Of a stretch of 64,000 nt of DNA, positions 26,840 through 36,570 are shown in pieces. A program made the translations under genes and the position numbers. Each line of letters begins with the position of its first letter. The first letter of the stretch is position 1. The notes beneath the pieces were generated by a model. It made no database searches and was not told the DNA's origin. It worked only from the letters and a program-made list of their open reading frames with translations. This stretch comes from CAZYTX01 sp964650485 (GTDB lineage Bacteria; RBG-13-61-14; DATKZS01), in contig CAZYTX010000008.1 in NCBI GenBank assembly GCA_964650485.1, forward strand, positions 36,251 through 100,250. The letters are read 5' to 3'.

Positions 26840-28141
26840 TCAGTCCCAGCTCTCCAGTATCCTGCCCGCGGCGTACCTGCCGATGCTGAGGGCCAAAAGC
26901 ACCACCGGGGTGCCCAGCTCGTCCGGGACCACGCTGGCGTCGGCCACAAAGCAGTCCTTGATCTTTGTCTCCAGGTTCTTGTCCACCACCCTTCCGATGG
27001 GGGCCGAGCCGCCCGGGTGCGCGGCCTTTACCGGCGAGGTGAAGAGCGACGACTTTTTGCACCCGGCCTTTAAAAGTATCTCGCGCGCGTTTGCGTCCCC
27101 TGCTTTAAGCCTTTGCTTCACCTCGGGCTCGAGCCCCTTTTTGAGCTTGCCGCCGGCGTCAATGGTCCCGGAGACCGGGTCTTTCACCTTGGTCATGATG
27201 CCGAGGATTTTCCTCACGTTCCCGAGCTGGTCTATGCGCGGAGGAGAGCTCATACCAATGGACATCATCTGCAAAAGCCATGGCTCGGCCAGGTCGGTCA
27301 TCATGTAGCCGTCGCCCCCGTGGAACTGCCAGGTGCCCGCGCTCATGGGGATGTCGTAGATCGAGCCCCTTTCCTGGCCCTCGCGCGTGCCGTAGGTGAA
27401 AAGCAGGGGGTCGGAGAAAAAGCCCTGCCCGGCCTCCTCGATGCCCGAGCGCTTGAGGATAACCGGAGTGCCAAGGCCGCCCGCGGAGATGACCACCTTC
27501 TGGGCGCGCACCTCAATCCTCCCCCCGGGGCCGCTGCCGATGACCCCCGCGGCGCTTCCATTGTCGGTCAAGACCCGGTCCACCTTGACCCCTGTGAAAA
27601 GGTCCATGCCCATGTCCCTGGCCTGGGTCACGAACTCGCGCGAAGTCCACTTGGCCCCCCGGCTGCATCCGAGCATGCACTCGCCGCAGTCGCGCACGCA
27701 CTTTTCCGGGTTTATGAACTTGGGGAGCAGGTCCCACTTTATCCCGATCTCATTGGCCGCGTCCATGATCCTCTTGGCGCCGTCTCCCAAGAGCTCCTCG
27801 GGAAGCGCGGCCACTTTCAGCTCCTCCTCGAACTCGTCGGCAAAGGGGTCAAGGTCAATGCCGGTCTGCTCCTTTATGAAGGCCGCGGGCCGGGTGGCTG
27901 TTCCGCAGTAGATGAGAGACGAGCCGCCTGTTGTGATGCCCCTTACCATCATGGGGTGCCCGAGCGGTATAGAGTTCTTGAGGTCCAGGTTGGGGAGCAC
28001 CGAGAGGTGTGTGCCGATCCTTTGCCGGTCTTTGCCCCACTCCAGCATGGCCACCTTTTTCCCGGCCCTGCAAAGCTCGCGCGCGGTCGAGGCCCCGCCC
28101 GGTCCCGATCCCACCACCACCGCGTCGTATTCCATTGTCAT
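26840..28141 (-). CDS. GMC-type FAD-dependent oxidoreductase
   Basis: 433 residues. The N-terminal FAD motif VVVGSGPGGASTARELCRAGKK is intact. Middle part has DCGECMLGCSRGAKWT, a Cys-rich loop seen in GMC relatives (cholesterol-oxidase/choline-type). The C-terminal AHPGGSAPIGRVVDKNLETKIKDCFVADASVVPDELG is the GMC active-site region with the His-Pro-Gly-Gly motif. These enzymes oxidise alcohols or sterol-like substrates. Start at 28141 is fixed by AAGGAGG 6 bases upstream. It is the last gene of an acyl-CoA catabolic operon, suggesting a hydroxylated lipid or sterol-like substrate (inference). Confidence 0.85.
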   Translation of the reverse strand: MTMEYDAVVVGSGPGGASTARELCRAGKKVAMLEWGKDRQRIGTHLSVLPNLDLKNSIPLGHPMMVRGITTGGSSLIYCGTATRPAAFIKEQTGIDLDPFADEFEEELKVAALPEELLGDGAKRIMDAANEIGIKWDLLPKFINPEKCVRDCGECMLGCSRGAKWTSREFVTQARDMGMDLFTGVKVDRVLTDNGSAAGVIGSGPGGRIEVRAQKVVISAGGLGTPVILKRSGIEEAGQGFFSDPLLFTYGTREGQERGSIYDIPMSAGTWQFHGGDGYMMTDLAEPWLLQMMSIGMSSPPRIDQLGNVRKILGIMTKVKDPVSGTIDAGGKLKKGLEPEVKQRLKAGDANAREILLKAGCKKSSLFTSPVKAAHPGGSAPIGRVVDKNLETKIKDCFVADASVVPDELGTPVVLLALSIGRYAAGRILESWD

Positions 28142-28166
28142 GACAGTCCTCCTTTCGGTTATGAGC

Positions 28167-29234
28167 TTATATCTGTTCCCTCTCAATAAGCTCGTTCGAG
28201 GTCCTGGCAAGGAGCTTGACGTAATCTATCATGGGGCCGAACCTCTGGTCCTGGGTGTGCCCTTTAGCAAACCTGTAGTAGATCTGCTGTATGATCACCG
28301 CTATCTTGAAAAGCGCGAAGCACAGGTAGTAGTGGATGTCGGTCACGTCCGTGCCGGTGAGCTCGGCGTACCTGTCGACGAGCTGTCTGCGGGTGTATGA
28401 GCCGGGCACGTAGGTGGGGCCGAAGGCGTTCTCCAGAAGCTCGGGCGGGTCGTCCGCCTGCACCCAGTAGCCGAGCGAAGTCCCCAGGTCGGTCAAGGGG
28501 TCGCCGATGGTTGACATCTCCCAGTCCAGCACCCCGATGATTTTTGTTATGTCTCCGGGGGCGATTATGAGGTTGTCGTACTTGTAGTCGTTGTGCACCA
28601 GGGTGGGCGGAGGCGACTCGGGGATATTATCTTTCAGCCACGTGATCACCTCTTCAACCTCGGCTATGTCGTCGGTCTGGGAATCGTAGTAGCGACCGGA
28701 CCATCCGTGCACCTGGCGGTGGAGGTATCCTTTTGGCTTGCCCATGTCTCCGAGGCCGACCCTGTTGAAATCAATGGAGTGTATCTCCACCAGGTTTCGG
28801 ATGAACGACTCGCACAGGTCACCGGCCTTGTCCGGGCTTAAGTCTATGCCCTCGGGCAATTCCCTTCTCAGCACCACGCCCTTTATCCTCTCCATCACGT
28901 AGAACTTTGCGCCGATCACGGACTCGTCCTCGCAGAAAAGCAGTGGACGGGGGGCCTTGTCGTACACGTCGCAGATGGCTGAGAGCACCTTGTACTCGCG
29001 GCCCATGTCGTGCGCGGTCTTTACCTCGGAGCCGAAAGGGGGCCTGCGCAGCACCAGCTCTTTGTCGTCAGTCTTTATCATGTAGGTCAGGTTGGAGTGG
29101 CCCGCGGGGAACTGCTCTATTGAAAGCTCGCCGGAAAAGCCGGGCAGGTTCTCACGGAAGTAGCTCTTCAATGCCTCGGCGTCAAGCTCCTCACCCTGTC
29201 TCACCGGGGCCGTCTTGTCCATGGCGTCATCCAT
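28167..29234 (-). CDS. APH-family phosphotransferase, ACAD10/11 N-terminal type
   Basis: 355 residues with the aminoglycoside-phosphotransferase fold. Brenner-type catalytic loop LVHNDYKYDNLII (~residues 211-223) and metal site VLDWEMSTIGDPLTDLG are intact. Proteins of this type are paired with acyl-CoA dehydrogenases (fused to them in eukaryotic ACAD10/11), where the kinase phosphorylates 4-hydroxyacyl-CoA so that the partner can process it. Here the ACAD lies directly upstream, supporting this role. Start 29234 preferred (AGGA 7 bases upstream). A REP-like element lies just before the start. Confidence 0.87.
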   Translation of the reverse strand: MDDAMDKTAPVRQGEELDAEALKSYFRENLPGFSGELSIEQFPAGHSNLTYMIKTDDKELVLRRPPFGSEVKTAHDMGREYKVLSAICDVYDKAPRPLLFCEDESVIGAKFYVMERIKGVVLRRELPEGIDLSPDKAGDLCESFIRNLVEIHSIDFNRVGLGDMGKPKGYLHRQVHGWSGRYYDSQTDDIAEVEEVITWLKDNIPESPPPTLVHNDYKYDNLIIAPGDITKIIGVLDWEMSTIGDPLTDLGTSLGYWVQADDPPELLENAFGPTYVPGSYTRRQLVDRYAELTGTDVTDIHYYLCFALFKIAVIIQQIYYRFAKGHTQDQRFGPMIDYVKLLARTSNELIEREQI

Positions 29235-29267
29235 TCTTCTTATCCTACGCCTGTCGGCGTACACCAG

Positions 29268-29429
29268 GTAGCGCACACAGCTTGTCTGTGTGCGCGAGCG
29301 AAGCGAGCAGGATAAAAAGCATACAAGCGACTAAGTATCCATCCCATTCCACTCTTTAAATTCATCCTGCGCCTGAGCGTAGCCAGCTTTTGGCTTTCGG
29401 CGCCCACATAGCGGAGCTATGTGGGCTAC
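29268..29429. repeat. BIME-like unit A: two REP hairpins in opposite orientation
   Basis: Forward REP: GTAG at 29268 then stem GCGCACACAG/CTGTGTGCGC (29271-29295) and tail GAGCGAAGCGAGC. Inverted REP: stem CCCACATAGC/GCTATGTGGG (29403-29425) followed by CTAC, the complement of GTAG. About 95 bases separate them. The same composite occurs at 50960-51117. It lies between the ACAD and APH genes. Confidence 0.85.
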
Positions 29430-29482
29430 CCCGATGTCGTTTGATTATTATTGTATATCACAGCGGGCAAAATGGAAACATG

Positions 29483-30679
29483 CTAGTTCTGGTACTTGCG
29501 GAGTATCCTTCTCGCCACCACCACCTTGTGCACCTCGTCCGCGCCGTCGTATATGCGGGCCCCCCGCTCCGAGCGGTAGAAGAACGACAGTATGGTGTCA
29601 TCGGATACGCCCAGGCCCCCGTGCACCTGTATGGCCTTGTCAATCACCTTGAGCATGACGTTTGCCACGTAGAACTTTATCAGGCTGATCTCCTCCCTGG
29701 CCTCGTACGCGCCCTGGGTGTCAATCTTCCAGGCCGCGTGCAGCACCATGAGCCTGGAGGCGTGGACCTCGGCCCGGCACTCCGCTATCCATCCTTGTAT
29801 GATCTGCTTGGTGGCTAAAGTCTTGCCCTCGGAGACCTCGCGCTTGGCCGCGTACTCGCACATGAGCTCGAAGCAGCGCTGGGCTATGCCGATGTATCTC
29901 ATGCAGTGGTGTATGCGGCCCGGGCCCAGCCTCTCCTGTGCGATGATGAACCCCTGCCCCTCGGGGCCGAGCAGGTTCTTCCGCGGCACCCGGCAGTCCT
30001 GGTACATGATCTCGGCGTGGGAGGCGTAGTCCTCGCCGGCGTGGCCCATGGCGGAGACGTTCCTTATGAGGTTGAAACCGGGGGTGTCCGTGGGCACGAT
30101 GATCATGCTGGCCTGCTTGTACGGGGACTGCTCTTCAGGGTTGGTCACGGCCATGACCACGGCGAACGCTGCCCCGTCAGCGGACGAGGTCCACCACTTG
30201 TGACCGTTTATCACGTAGTCGTCGCCGTCCTTCTTGGCGGTGGTGGCCATGCGGGTGGGGTTGGAGCCGGCGAACTCGGGCTCGGTCATGGAGAAGCAGG
30301 ACCGGACCTCTCCCCTGATCAGGGGCCACATCCATTTCTCCCGCTGCTCCTCCGTGGCGTACTTGGCCATGATCTCGATGTTGCCGGCGTCCGGGGCCTG
30401 GCTGCCGAACACGTAAGGCCCGATGGGCGAGCGGCCGATCTCCTCGCAACAGAGCGAGTATCCCATGAAGCCGATGCCCACGCCGCCCAGGTCCCTGGGA
30501 AGCTGGGGGGCCCACAGCTCCATCTGCCTGACCTTCTGCCGGGCCTCCTCCAGCCTGGGCTTCATCTCAAGGAAACCCCTGCCCACGAAGTACGGCTCCA
30601 GGGGGTAGACCTCCTTGTCCATGAACTCCCGGATCATCGAAAGGATGGTCTGGGTCTCCTCGTCAATACTGAACTCCAT
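29483..30679 (-). CDS. Acyl-CoA dehydrogenase, ACAD10/11-like
   Basis: 398 residues with all ACAD domains. FSMTEPEFAGSNPTRMATTA is the FAD/substrate beta-domain motif, and the C-terminal ERGARIYDGADEVHKVVVARRIL has the Asp-Gly-x-Asp-Glu form typical of the ACAD10/11 subfamily. With the downstream APH kinase it probably acts on hydroxylated acyl-CoAs; electrons would go to the ETF encoded at 31666-33425. Start 30679 has GGAGGTGAGACC before the ATG. The frame upstream is open but runs into a dispersed repeat. Confidence 0.92.
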   Translation of the reverse strand: MEFSIDEETQTILSMIREFMDKEVYPLEPYFVGRGFLEMKPRLEEARQKVRQMELWAPQLPRDLGGVGIGFMGYSLCCEEIGRSPIGPYVFGSQAPDAGNIEIMAKYATEEQREKWMWPLIRGEVRSCFSMTEPEFAGSNPTRMATTAKKDGDDYVINGHKWWTSSADGAAFAVVMAVTNPEEQSPYKQASMIIVPTDTPGFNLIRNVSAMGHAGEDYASHAEIMYQDCRVPRKNLLGPEGQGFIIAQERLGPGRIHHCMRYIGIAQRCFELMCEYAAKREVSEGKTLATKQIIQGWIAECRAEVHASRLMVLHAAWKIDTQGAYEAREEISLIKFYVANVMLKVIDKAIQVHGGLGVSDDTILSFFYRSERGARIYDGADEVHKVVVARRILRKYQN

Positions 30680-30699
30680 GGTCTCACCTCCATCTAAAA

Positions 30700-30785
30700 T
30701 CAAAACGCCAAGGCGCCAAGAAATCATTAAAATAAACTCTTCCTCCTTGGCGGCCTCTTCTTCCCTCGGCGTCTTGGCGTTCGCG
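30700..30785. repeat. Dispersed CGCCAAG-type repeat, copy 7, with both arms
   Basis: AAACGCCAAGGCGCCAAG (30707-30720) and the inverse CGGCGTCTTGGCGTT (30768-30782) flank an A/T-rich centre that also contains CTCCTTGGCGGCC. This copy shows that the family is a long imperfect inverted repeat. Confidence 0.7.
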
Positions 30786-30786
30786 T

Positions 30787-31512
30787 TCAGCGGTGCGAAA
30801 CAAGGCCCGGCTCGGCAAGGTGAGCCGCTGTGTTGAAGCTCACCATGGAGAAGCGGCCCCGGCTGAAGCGGAACTCGCTCACCGAGCCGTTCTTTATCAT
30901 CCACCCCAGCTCCAGGGCCGGCTTGTCCGGCACGTGGAGGGCCTTTTGTACAGCAATGGAGACGGGGCCTCCCGAGGAGAACACCGCCGCGGTCCTGCCC
31001 GAGCCGGTGTCCTGAATAACCTTTCCGATGGCACTGTTCACCCTGTCCGAGAACTCCTCCCAGGTCTCCATGCCGGACGCTTCAAGCTTGCCGTCCACCC
31101 AAAGGTCCATGACCCTGGCGAAGACGCGCTGGAAAGCCTTCTTGTCGTTCTTCAGGTCCGCTTCTCCTCGGGGTGCGAGCTCTTTTAAAATCCCGGCGAT
31201 CTCGGGGTGTGCGGCAAGCACCTCGGGCATGGAGCCGGTGAGTATTGACTGGGCGTCGTACTCGTTGAACCCTGGTATCTCGACGGCCTCGGGGAAATCG
31301 AGGCCCGCTTGTTTATAGACCTCTCCCACCATGGCCATGCTTTGTCTTTGCCGCTCCAGGGCGCCGGTGTAGACCGCGTCCAGGCCGAGGCCCCACCTTG
31401 TCCAGTATTTGCCCAGCAGCCGGCACTGCCTCATGCCCAGCTCCGAGAGACTGTCGTAGTTCATCTGCCCGAACGAGGCCTGGCCGTGCCGGACCATGAA
31501 GAGGGTGCTCAT
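30787..31512 (-). CDS. Histidine phosphatase (phosphoglycerate-mutase) family protein, second His replaced
   Basis: 241 residues. The phosphoacceptor motif VRHGQASFG (residues 7-15) and GALERQRQSM are present. The second catalytic His, normally in S-H-G-G-P, reads FSSGGPVSI here, so Ser replaces His. The fold is clear but activity may be reduced or different. Position as first gene of the ACAD-APH-GMC operon suggests a phosphatase step for the phosphorylated acyl-CoA made by the APH kinase (inference). ATG 31512. Confidence 0.82.
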   Translation of the reverse strand: MSTLFMVRHGQASFGQMNYDSLSELGMRQCRLLGKYWTRWGLGLDAVYTGALERQRQSMAMVGEVYKQAGLDFPEAVEIPGFNEYDAQSILTGSMPEVLAAHPEIAGILKELAPRGEADLKNDKKAFQRVFARVMDLWVDGKLEASGMETWEEFSDRVNSAIGKVIQDTGSGRTAAVFSSGGPVSIAVQKALHVPDKPALELGWMIKNGSVSEFRFSRGRFSMVSFNTAAHLAEPGLVSHR

Positions 31513-31577
31513 CTGTATCCATCCGCCTGCAAGTTGGCGGTCCTGCCAGCAGTCAATGTCATGGCCATGGCCGCAAT

Positions 31578-31605
31578 ACTATAGACAAGCGGTCCCGGTT
31601 GTCAA
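31578..31605 (-). promoter_or_regulatory. Sigma-70-like promoter of the histidine phosphatase-ACAD-APH-GMC operon
   Basis: On the minus strand, TTGACA (31605-31600), 16-bp spacer, TATAGT (31583-31578). One of two strong divergent promoters in the 153-bp gap between this operon and etfBA. Confidence 0.65.
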
Positions 31606-31619
31606 GGAGGAAAATGTTT

Positions 31620-31648
31620 TTGACTATTGGATGTATGCTCAATATACT
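31620..31648 (+). promoter_or_regulatory. Sigma-70-like promoter of etfBA
   Basis: TTGACT (31620-31625), 17-bp spacer, TATACT (31643-31648). The GTG start of etfB follows about 18 bases later. Confidence 0.65.
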
Positions 31649-31665
31649 GGCCGCTGGAGGGCCGG

Positions 31666-32433
31666 GTGCGGATACTTGTATGTATAAGAGCTGTTCCCCA
31701 GCCGTGTGCGCCCTACTACACAAGTGAGGGTGGCCGTGATCAGTCTACGTTAAGCTTCCGGGTGAACGAGTACGACCTCTACGCCATGGAAGAGGCGGTC
31801 AGGGTAAAGGAGCGGGAGGGCGCGGAGATAACCGCGGTGACGGTGGGCCGGCCCTGGGCGGAGGAGCCGCTGAGAAAGGCCATGTCCGTGGGAGCGGACC
31901 AGGGCCTCGTGATTGACGACTCGGGCGCGCCCGCGGAGGACGCGCTTTCCACGGCCGGCCTCATCGCCGGCTGGGCAAGGGACAAGGGCTTCTCCCTGGT
32001 CCTTTGCGGGGTCATGTCCGAGGACAAGGAGCGCTGCCAGACCGGGCCCATGCTGGCCGAGCTCCTGGGTATGCGATGCGCCACCACCGTGATAGAGATG
32101 GAGCTCGACCCTGACAAGGCGAAGATAAAATGCAAGCGCGAGCTTGAGGGAGGGGTGCGCGAGCGGGTCGAGCTGGGCCTGCCCGCGCTCCTCACCGTGC
32201 AGTCCGGCATCAATACGCCGAGGTATGCGAGCCTTACCAACGTGCTCAGGGTGAAGGGGCTGGACATACCGCAACTCCCCGCGGAGTCCCTCCACAGGCC
32301 CGGTCCCTGCGAGCGGCTGGTGAAAACCTGCCCTCCAGAACACCGGGGGAGTTGCCGGTTCCTTGAAGGCGGGACCGAGGACAAGGCCGGGAGGCTGGTC
32401 CGGGAAATCCGCGAGAAGGTGAAGGCGCGGTGA
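31666..32433 (+). CDS. etfB: Electron transfer flavoprotein beta subunit
   Basis: 255 residues. Family start VRILVCIRAVPQP begins at GTG 31666, with GGAGG 5-6 bases upstream. FRVNEYDLYAMEEAVRVKE and AVTVGRPWAEEPLRKAMSVGADQGLVI match the nucleotide-binding EtfB fold; LPALLTVQSGINTPRYAS is the standard C-terminal part. Together with EtfA it takes electrons from acyl-CoA dehydrogenases and delivers them to the quinone pool or another acceptor. Overlaps etfA by four bases (GTGA). Confidence 0.93.
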   Translation: MRILVCIRAVPQPCAPYYTSEGGRDQSTLSFRVNEYDLYAMEEAVRVKEREGAEITAVTVGRPWAEEPLRKAMSVGADQGLVIDDSGAPAEDALSTAGLIAGWARDKGFSLVLCGVMSEDKERCQTGPMLAELLGMRCATTVIEMELDPDKAKIKCKRELEGGVRERVELGLPALLTVQSGINTPRYASLTNVLRVKGLDIPQLPAESLHRPGPCERLVKTCPPEHRGSCRFLEGGTEDKAGRLVREIREKVKAR

Positions 32434-33425
32434 AAGGGCTGGACCGGGCCGGGGCGCTTGTGGTGGCCGAGCTCTCGGACGGAGAATTGGCGCCCGTGTC
32501 TCTCGATGCCGCGGCCTGGGGCCTCAAGCTGGCACAAGAGATTGGCAGGGACCCGGTGGGCGCGGTGCTGGGCCGTTCAGCGCGCAGGCAGGCAGATGAA
32601 TTCTCCCGGCGGTCCGGGATGAGGGTTGTCCTTGCGGAACACCGGGACCTGGCCTTTTACAACGCGGAGGCGTATATCTCCGTCCTGGCCGGGATCGCCC
32701 GGGAGCTTGCGCCGGACTACGTGGTTGTCCCCCATACGGCAACGGGATGGGACTTCGCTCCCCGCCTGGCAGTGGCTCTTTCCTGGTCGTGCTCGACCGC
32801 GGTCACGGGCCTCGGGACTCTTGAGGACGGTTTTTATTTTGAGCGGCGGGTGTGCTCGGGCAGGCTGATAAGCGAGGTGGCCCCCCTCGGTCCGGGCGTG
32901 ATAACCGTCATGCCGGGTAGTATAAGGCCGCGCGAGCCCGGGGGCCGAGGAGAGGTCCTGGAGGTGGAGGTGGAAGCGGACTGCGAAGGCACGCAATCCC
33001 TTGGCAGGGAGGCTGCCGCCATGGGAGCGGTGGACCTTTCCGCTGCCGAGGTCATCGTGGCCGCGGGGCGGGGCGCGGGTTCGGAGGAGGGTGTCCGGCT
33101 GGTAACCGAGCTTGCCGGCTGCTTTGACAAGGGAGCGGTGGGGGCCTCCAGGGGGCTGGTGGACGCGGGCTGGCTCGGCCTGGAGCACCAGGTGGGTCAG
33201 ACCGGCCAGACCGTGGCCCCTGCGCTCTACATCGCCTGCGGCATATCCGGGGCCATCCAGCACACCGTGGCCATGAGCGGGTCCGGCCTGGTGGTGGCGG
33301 TGAATACTGACCCGGATGCCCCCATATTCCAGGTGGCGCAGATCGGGGTGAAGGAAGACCTGTACAAGTTCCTGCCCCTGCTCATAGAAAAGCTCTCGGA
33401 GGGGAGCGGAAAAGGCCGGGCCTGA
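32430..33425 (+). CDS. etfA: Electron transfer flavoprotein alpha subunit
   Basis: 331 residues. The C-terminal FAD-binding domain is intact: GASRGLVDAGW, HQVGQTGQTVAPALYIACGISGAIQH, AVNTDPDAPIFQVAQIGV and DLYKFLPLL. The N-terminal half is typical of EtfA and binds EtfB. GTG start overlaps the etfB stop, so the two are translationally coupled. Divergent from the ACAD operon, its most likely electron donor. Confidence 0.94.
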   Translation: MKGLDRAGALVVAELSDGELAPVSLDAAAWGLKLAQEIGRDPVGAVLGRSARRQADEFSRRSGMRVVLAEHRDLAFYNAEAYISVLAGIARELAPDYVVVPHTATGWDFAPRLAVALSWSCSTAVTGLGTLEDGFYFERRVCSGRLISEVAPLGPGVITVMPGSIRPREPGGRGEVLEVEVEADCEGTQSLGREAAAMGAVDLSAAEVIVAAGRGAGSEEGVRLVTELAGCFDKGAVGASRGLVDAGWLGLEHQVGQTGQTVAPALYIACGISGAIQHTVAMSGSGLVVAVNTDPDAPIFQVAQIGVKEDLYKFLPLLIEKLSEGSGKGRA

Positions 33426-33426
33426 C

Positions 33427-33455
33427 TTTATCTTTCAGCGGGAAGTGGCTATACT
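33427..33455 (+). promoter_or_regulatory. Possible sigma-70-like promoter of the HD-GYP gene
   Basis: TTTATC, 17-bp spacer, TATACT (33450-33455), 33 bases before the ATG at 33489. The -35 is weak. Confidence 0.35.
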
Positions 33456-33488
33456 TGAGACAAGACATGATGACGGGGACAAGGTAAT

Positions 33489-34673
33489 ATGATCCATATC
33501 CAGGACCAGATAAAGAAGCTTACCAGGATCGGGACGGCGCTGACCAGCGAGCACGACCTTAACAAGCTGCTGGACCTGATCGTGCAGGAGGCCCGGGCCC
33601 TGACCAACTCCGACGCCGGCAGCCTCTACATAAAGGAGGGCGACCAGCTACAGTTCGTGGTCAGCCAGAACGAGACTTTAGCCAAGAGGTACCGGGACAA
33701 GGGCATAGTCATGGACAAGTTCAAGCCCTTCCCCCTTCCCATCTCCAACAAGAGCATCGCCGGGTACGTGGCCAACAACGCAAGGAGCCTGAACATTCCC
33801 GACGTGCGCAAGATACCCTCCGACGAGCCCTATGACTGGAACCCGAGCTTCGACGAGAAGAACGACTACCTGTCCAAGTCCATGCTGGTGGTCCCCATGA
33901 TAGACCAGCAGGACCAGGTCATAGGCGTGCTCCAGCTCATAAACGCCCAGTCGTGGGAAGGGGAGAACAAGGGGGTGGAGATAGTGCCGTTCGACTCCAT
34001 CCAGGAGGAGCTGGTCCGGTCCCTGGCCAGTCAGGCCGCGGTGGCCTTTACCAACGCCCAGCTCACCGCCAGCATCAAGCAGGCCCACCTGGACACCATA
34101 TACAGACTTAGTATAGCAGCCGAGTACAAGGACCAGGACACGGCCAGCCACATCAAGAGGATGAGCCTGTACTCGAAGATTCTAGCACGGGAGCTCGACA
34201 TGACCGAGCGGGAGGTGGAGCTCATGCTCTACGGCTCTCCCATGCACGACGTGGGCAAGCTGGGGGTCCCGGACGCAATACTGCTGAAGCCCGGCAAGCT
34301 GGACCAGGACGAATGGAAGGTCATGGAGAAGCACACCGTGTACGGGGCCAACATCCTGGAGGGCTCGGACTCGGAGGTGCTCGAGTACAGCCGCGTGATC
34401 GCGCTCAGCCACCATGAGAAGTGGGACGGGTCAGGATACCCGGCGAAGCTCAGAGATGAACAGATACCCGTGCCGGGCAGGATAGTGGCCCTGGCCGACG
34501 TGTTCGACGCGCTCACCAGCAACAGGCCCTACAAGAAGGCATGGCCCCTGGATGAAGCCAGGGAGGAGATACTGAGCGGCTCCGGCAAGCACTTCGATCC
34601 CCAGGTGGTGGAGGCCTTCACCAAAAGCTTCGAGCGCATAGTCGAGGTTTATGAAGAGCACCGGGAAGCATGA
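33489..34673 (+). CDS. GAF/HD-GYP domain protein (putative c-di-GMP phosphodiesterase)
   Basis: 394 residues. An N-terminal GAF domain (residues ~15-190) is followed by HD-GYP (~200-390) with GSPMHDVGKLGVPDAIL and HHEKWDGSGYPAKL intact, then LADVFDALTSNRPYK. HD-GYP domains hydrolyse c-di-GMP (or cGAMP). The GAF domain may sense a small molecule. It precedes the sigma-54 activator gene by 158 bases, but the gap holds repeats, so they may be separate transcripts. Confidence 0.9.
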   Translation: MIHIQDQIKKLTRIGTALTSEHDLNKLLDLIVQEARALTNSDAGSLYIKEGDQLQFVVSQNETLAKRYRDKGIVMDKFKPFPLPISNKSIAGYVANNARSLNIPDVRKIPSDEPYDWNPSFDEKNDYLSKSMLVVPMIDQQDQVIGVLQLINAQSWEGENKGVEIVPFDSIQEELVRSLASQAAVAFTNAQLTASIKQAHLDTIYRLSIAAEYKDQDTASHIKRMSLYSKILARELDMTEREVELMLYGSPMHDVGKLGVPDAILLKPGKLDQDEWKVMEKHTVYGANILEGSDSEVLEYSRVIALSHHEKWDGSGYPAKLRDEQIPVPGRIVALADVFDALTSNRPYKKAWPLDEAREEILSGSGKHFDPQVVEAFTKSFERIVEVYEEHREA

Positions 34674-34780
34674 AACCCAAGGCGCCCCGCCTGCGCTTTT
34701 GCGAGGAGTAACATTTTCTAACACACATAGCTCGTGTGTTACCCTTTTTACTTTGCGTCCTTGCGTCCAGCCCCCTGTAA
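34674..34780. repeat. REP-like hairpin (inverted) within a CGCCAAG-type repeat
   Basis: CCCAAGGCGCC near 34677, then the hairpin AACACAC...GTGTGTT (34720-34740) followed by ACCC, i.e. an inverted REP with GTAA, then ACTTTGCGTCCTTGCGTCC. Both repeat families meet in this gap. Confidence 0.55.
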
Positions 34781-34831
34781 TGCTACAACAATGTATGTTT
34801 GCTTACTGAAGCCACAAAAAGGTAGGGTTTT

Positions 34832-36391
<1,560 letters not shown>

Positions 36392-36487
36392 ATTCCCATT
36401 ATTTTTCCTACAAAAATGTATCGTCCTGAAAAGGGTCGTACCGGCAGTTTATCTCTCTTCTTCCCTCCCCTCCGCAAAAATTATCTT

Positions 36488-36510
36488 TAATTACAATGGC
36501 TTGTTAATTT
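36488..36510. promoter_or_regulatory. Imperfect dyad upstream of the sigma-54 promoter
   Basis: AATTACAA-TGGC-TTGTTAATT, an inverted repeat with one extra base, centred about 33 bases upstream of the -24 box. It could be an activator or other regulator site; enhancers usually lie further away, so the assignment is tentative. Confidence 0.3.
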
Positions 36511-36531
36511 TCAAGCCGGATTTGACCCCGC

Positions 36532-36547
36532 TGGCACGGCGATTGAT
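36532..36547 (+). promoter_or_regulatory. Sigma-54 (-24/-12) promoter
   Basis: TGGCACGGCGATTGAT: the -24 GG (36533-36534) is followed after 10 bases by GA (36545-36546), where the consensus has GC. It lies 23 bases before the start of the porin-like gene, directly after a sigma-54 activator gene. Confidence 0.75.
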
Positions 36548-36570
36548 ATAAAAACGAAAAGGACCGAGAA

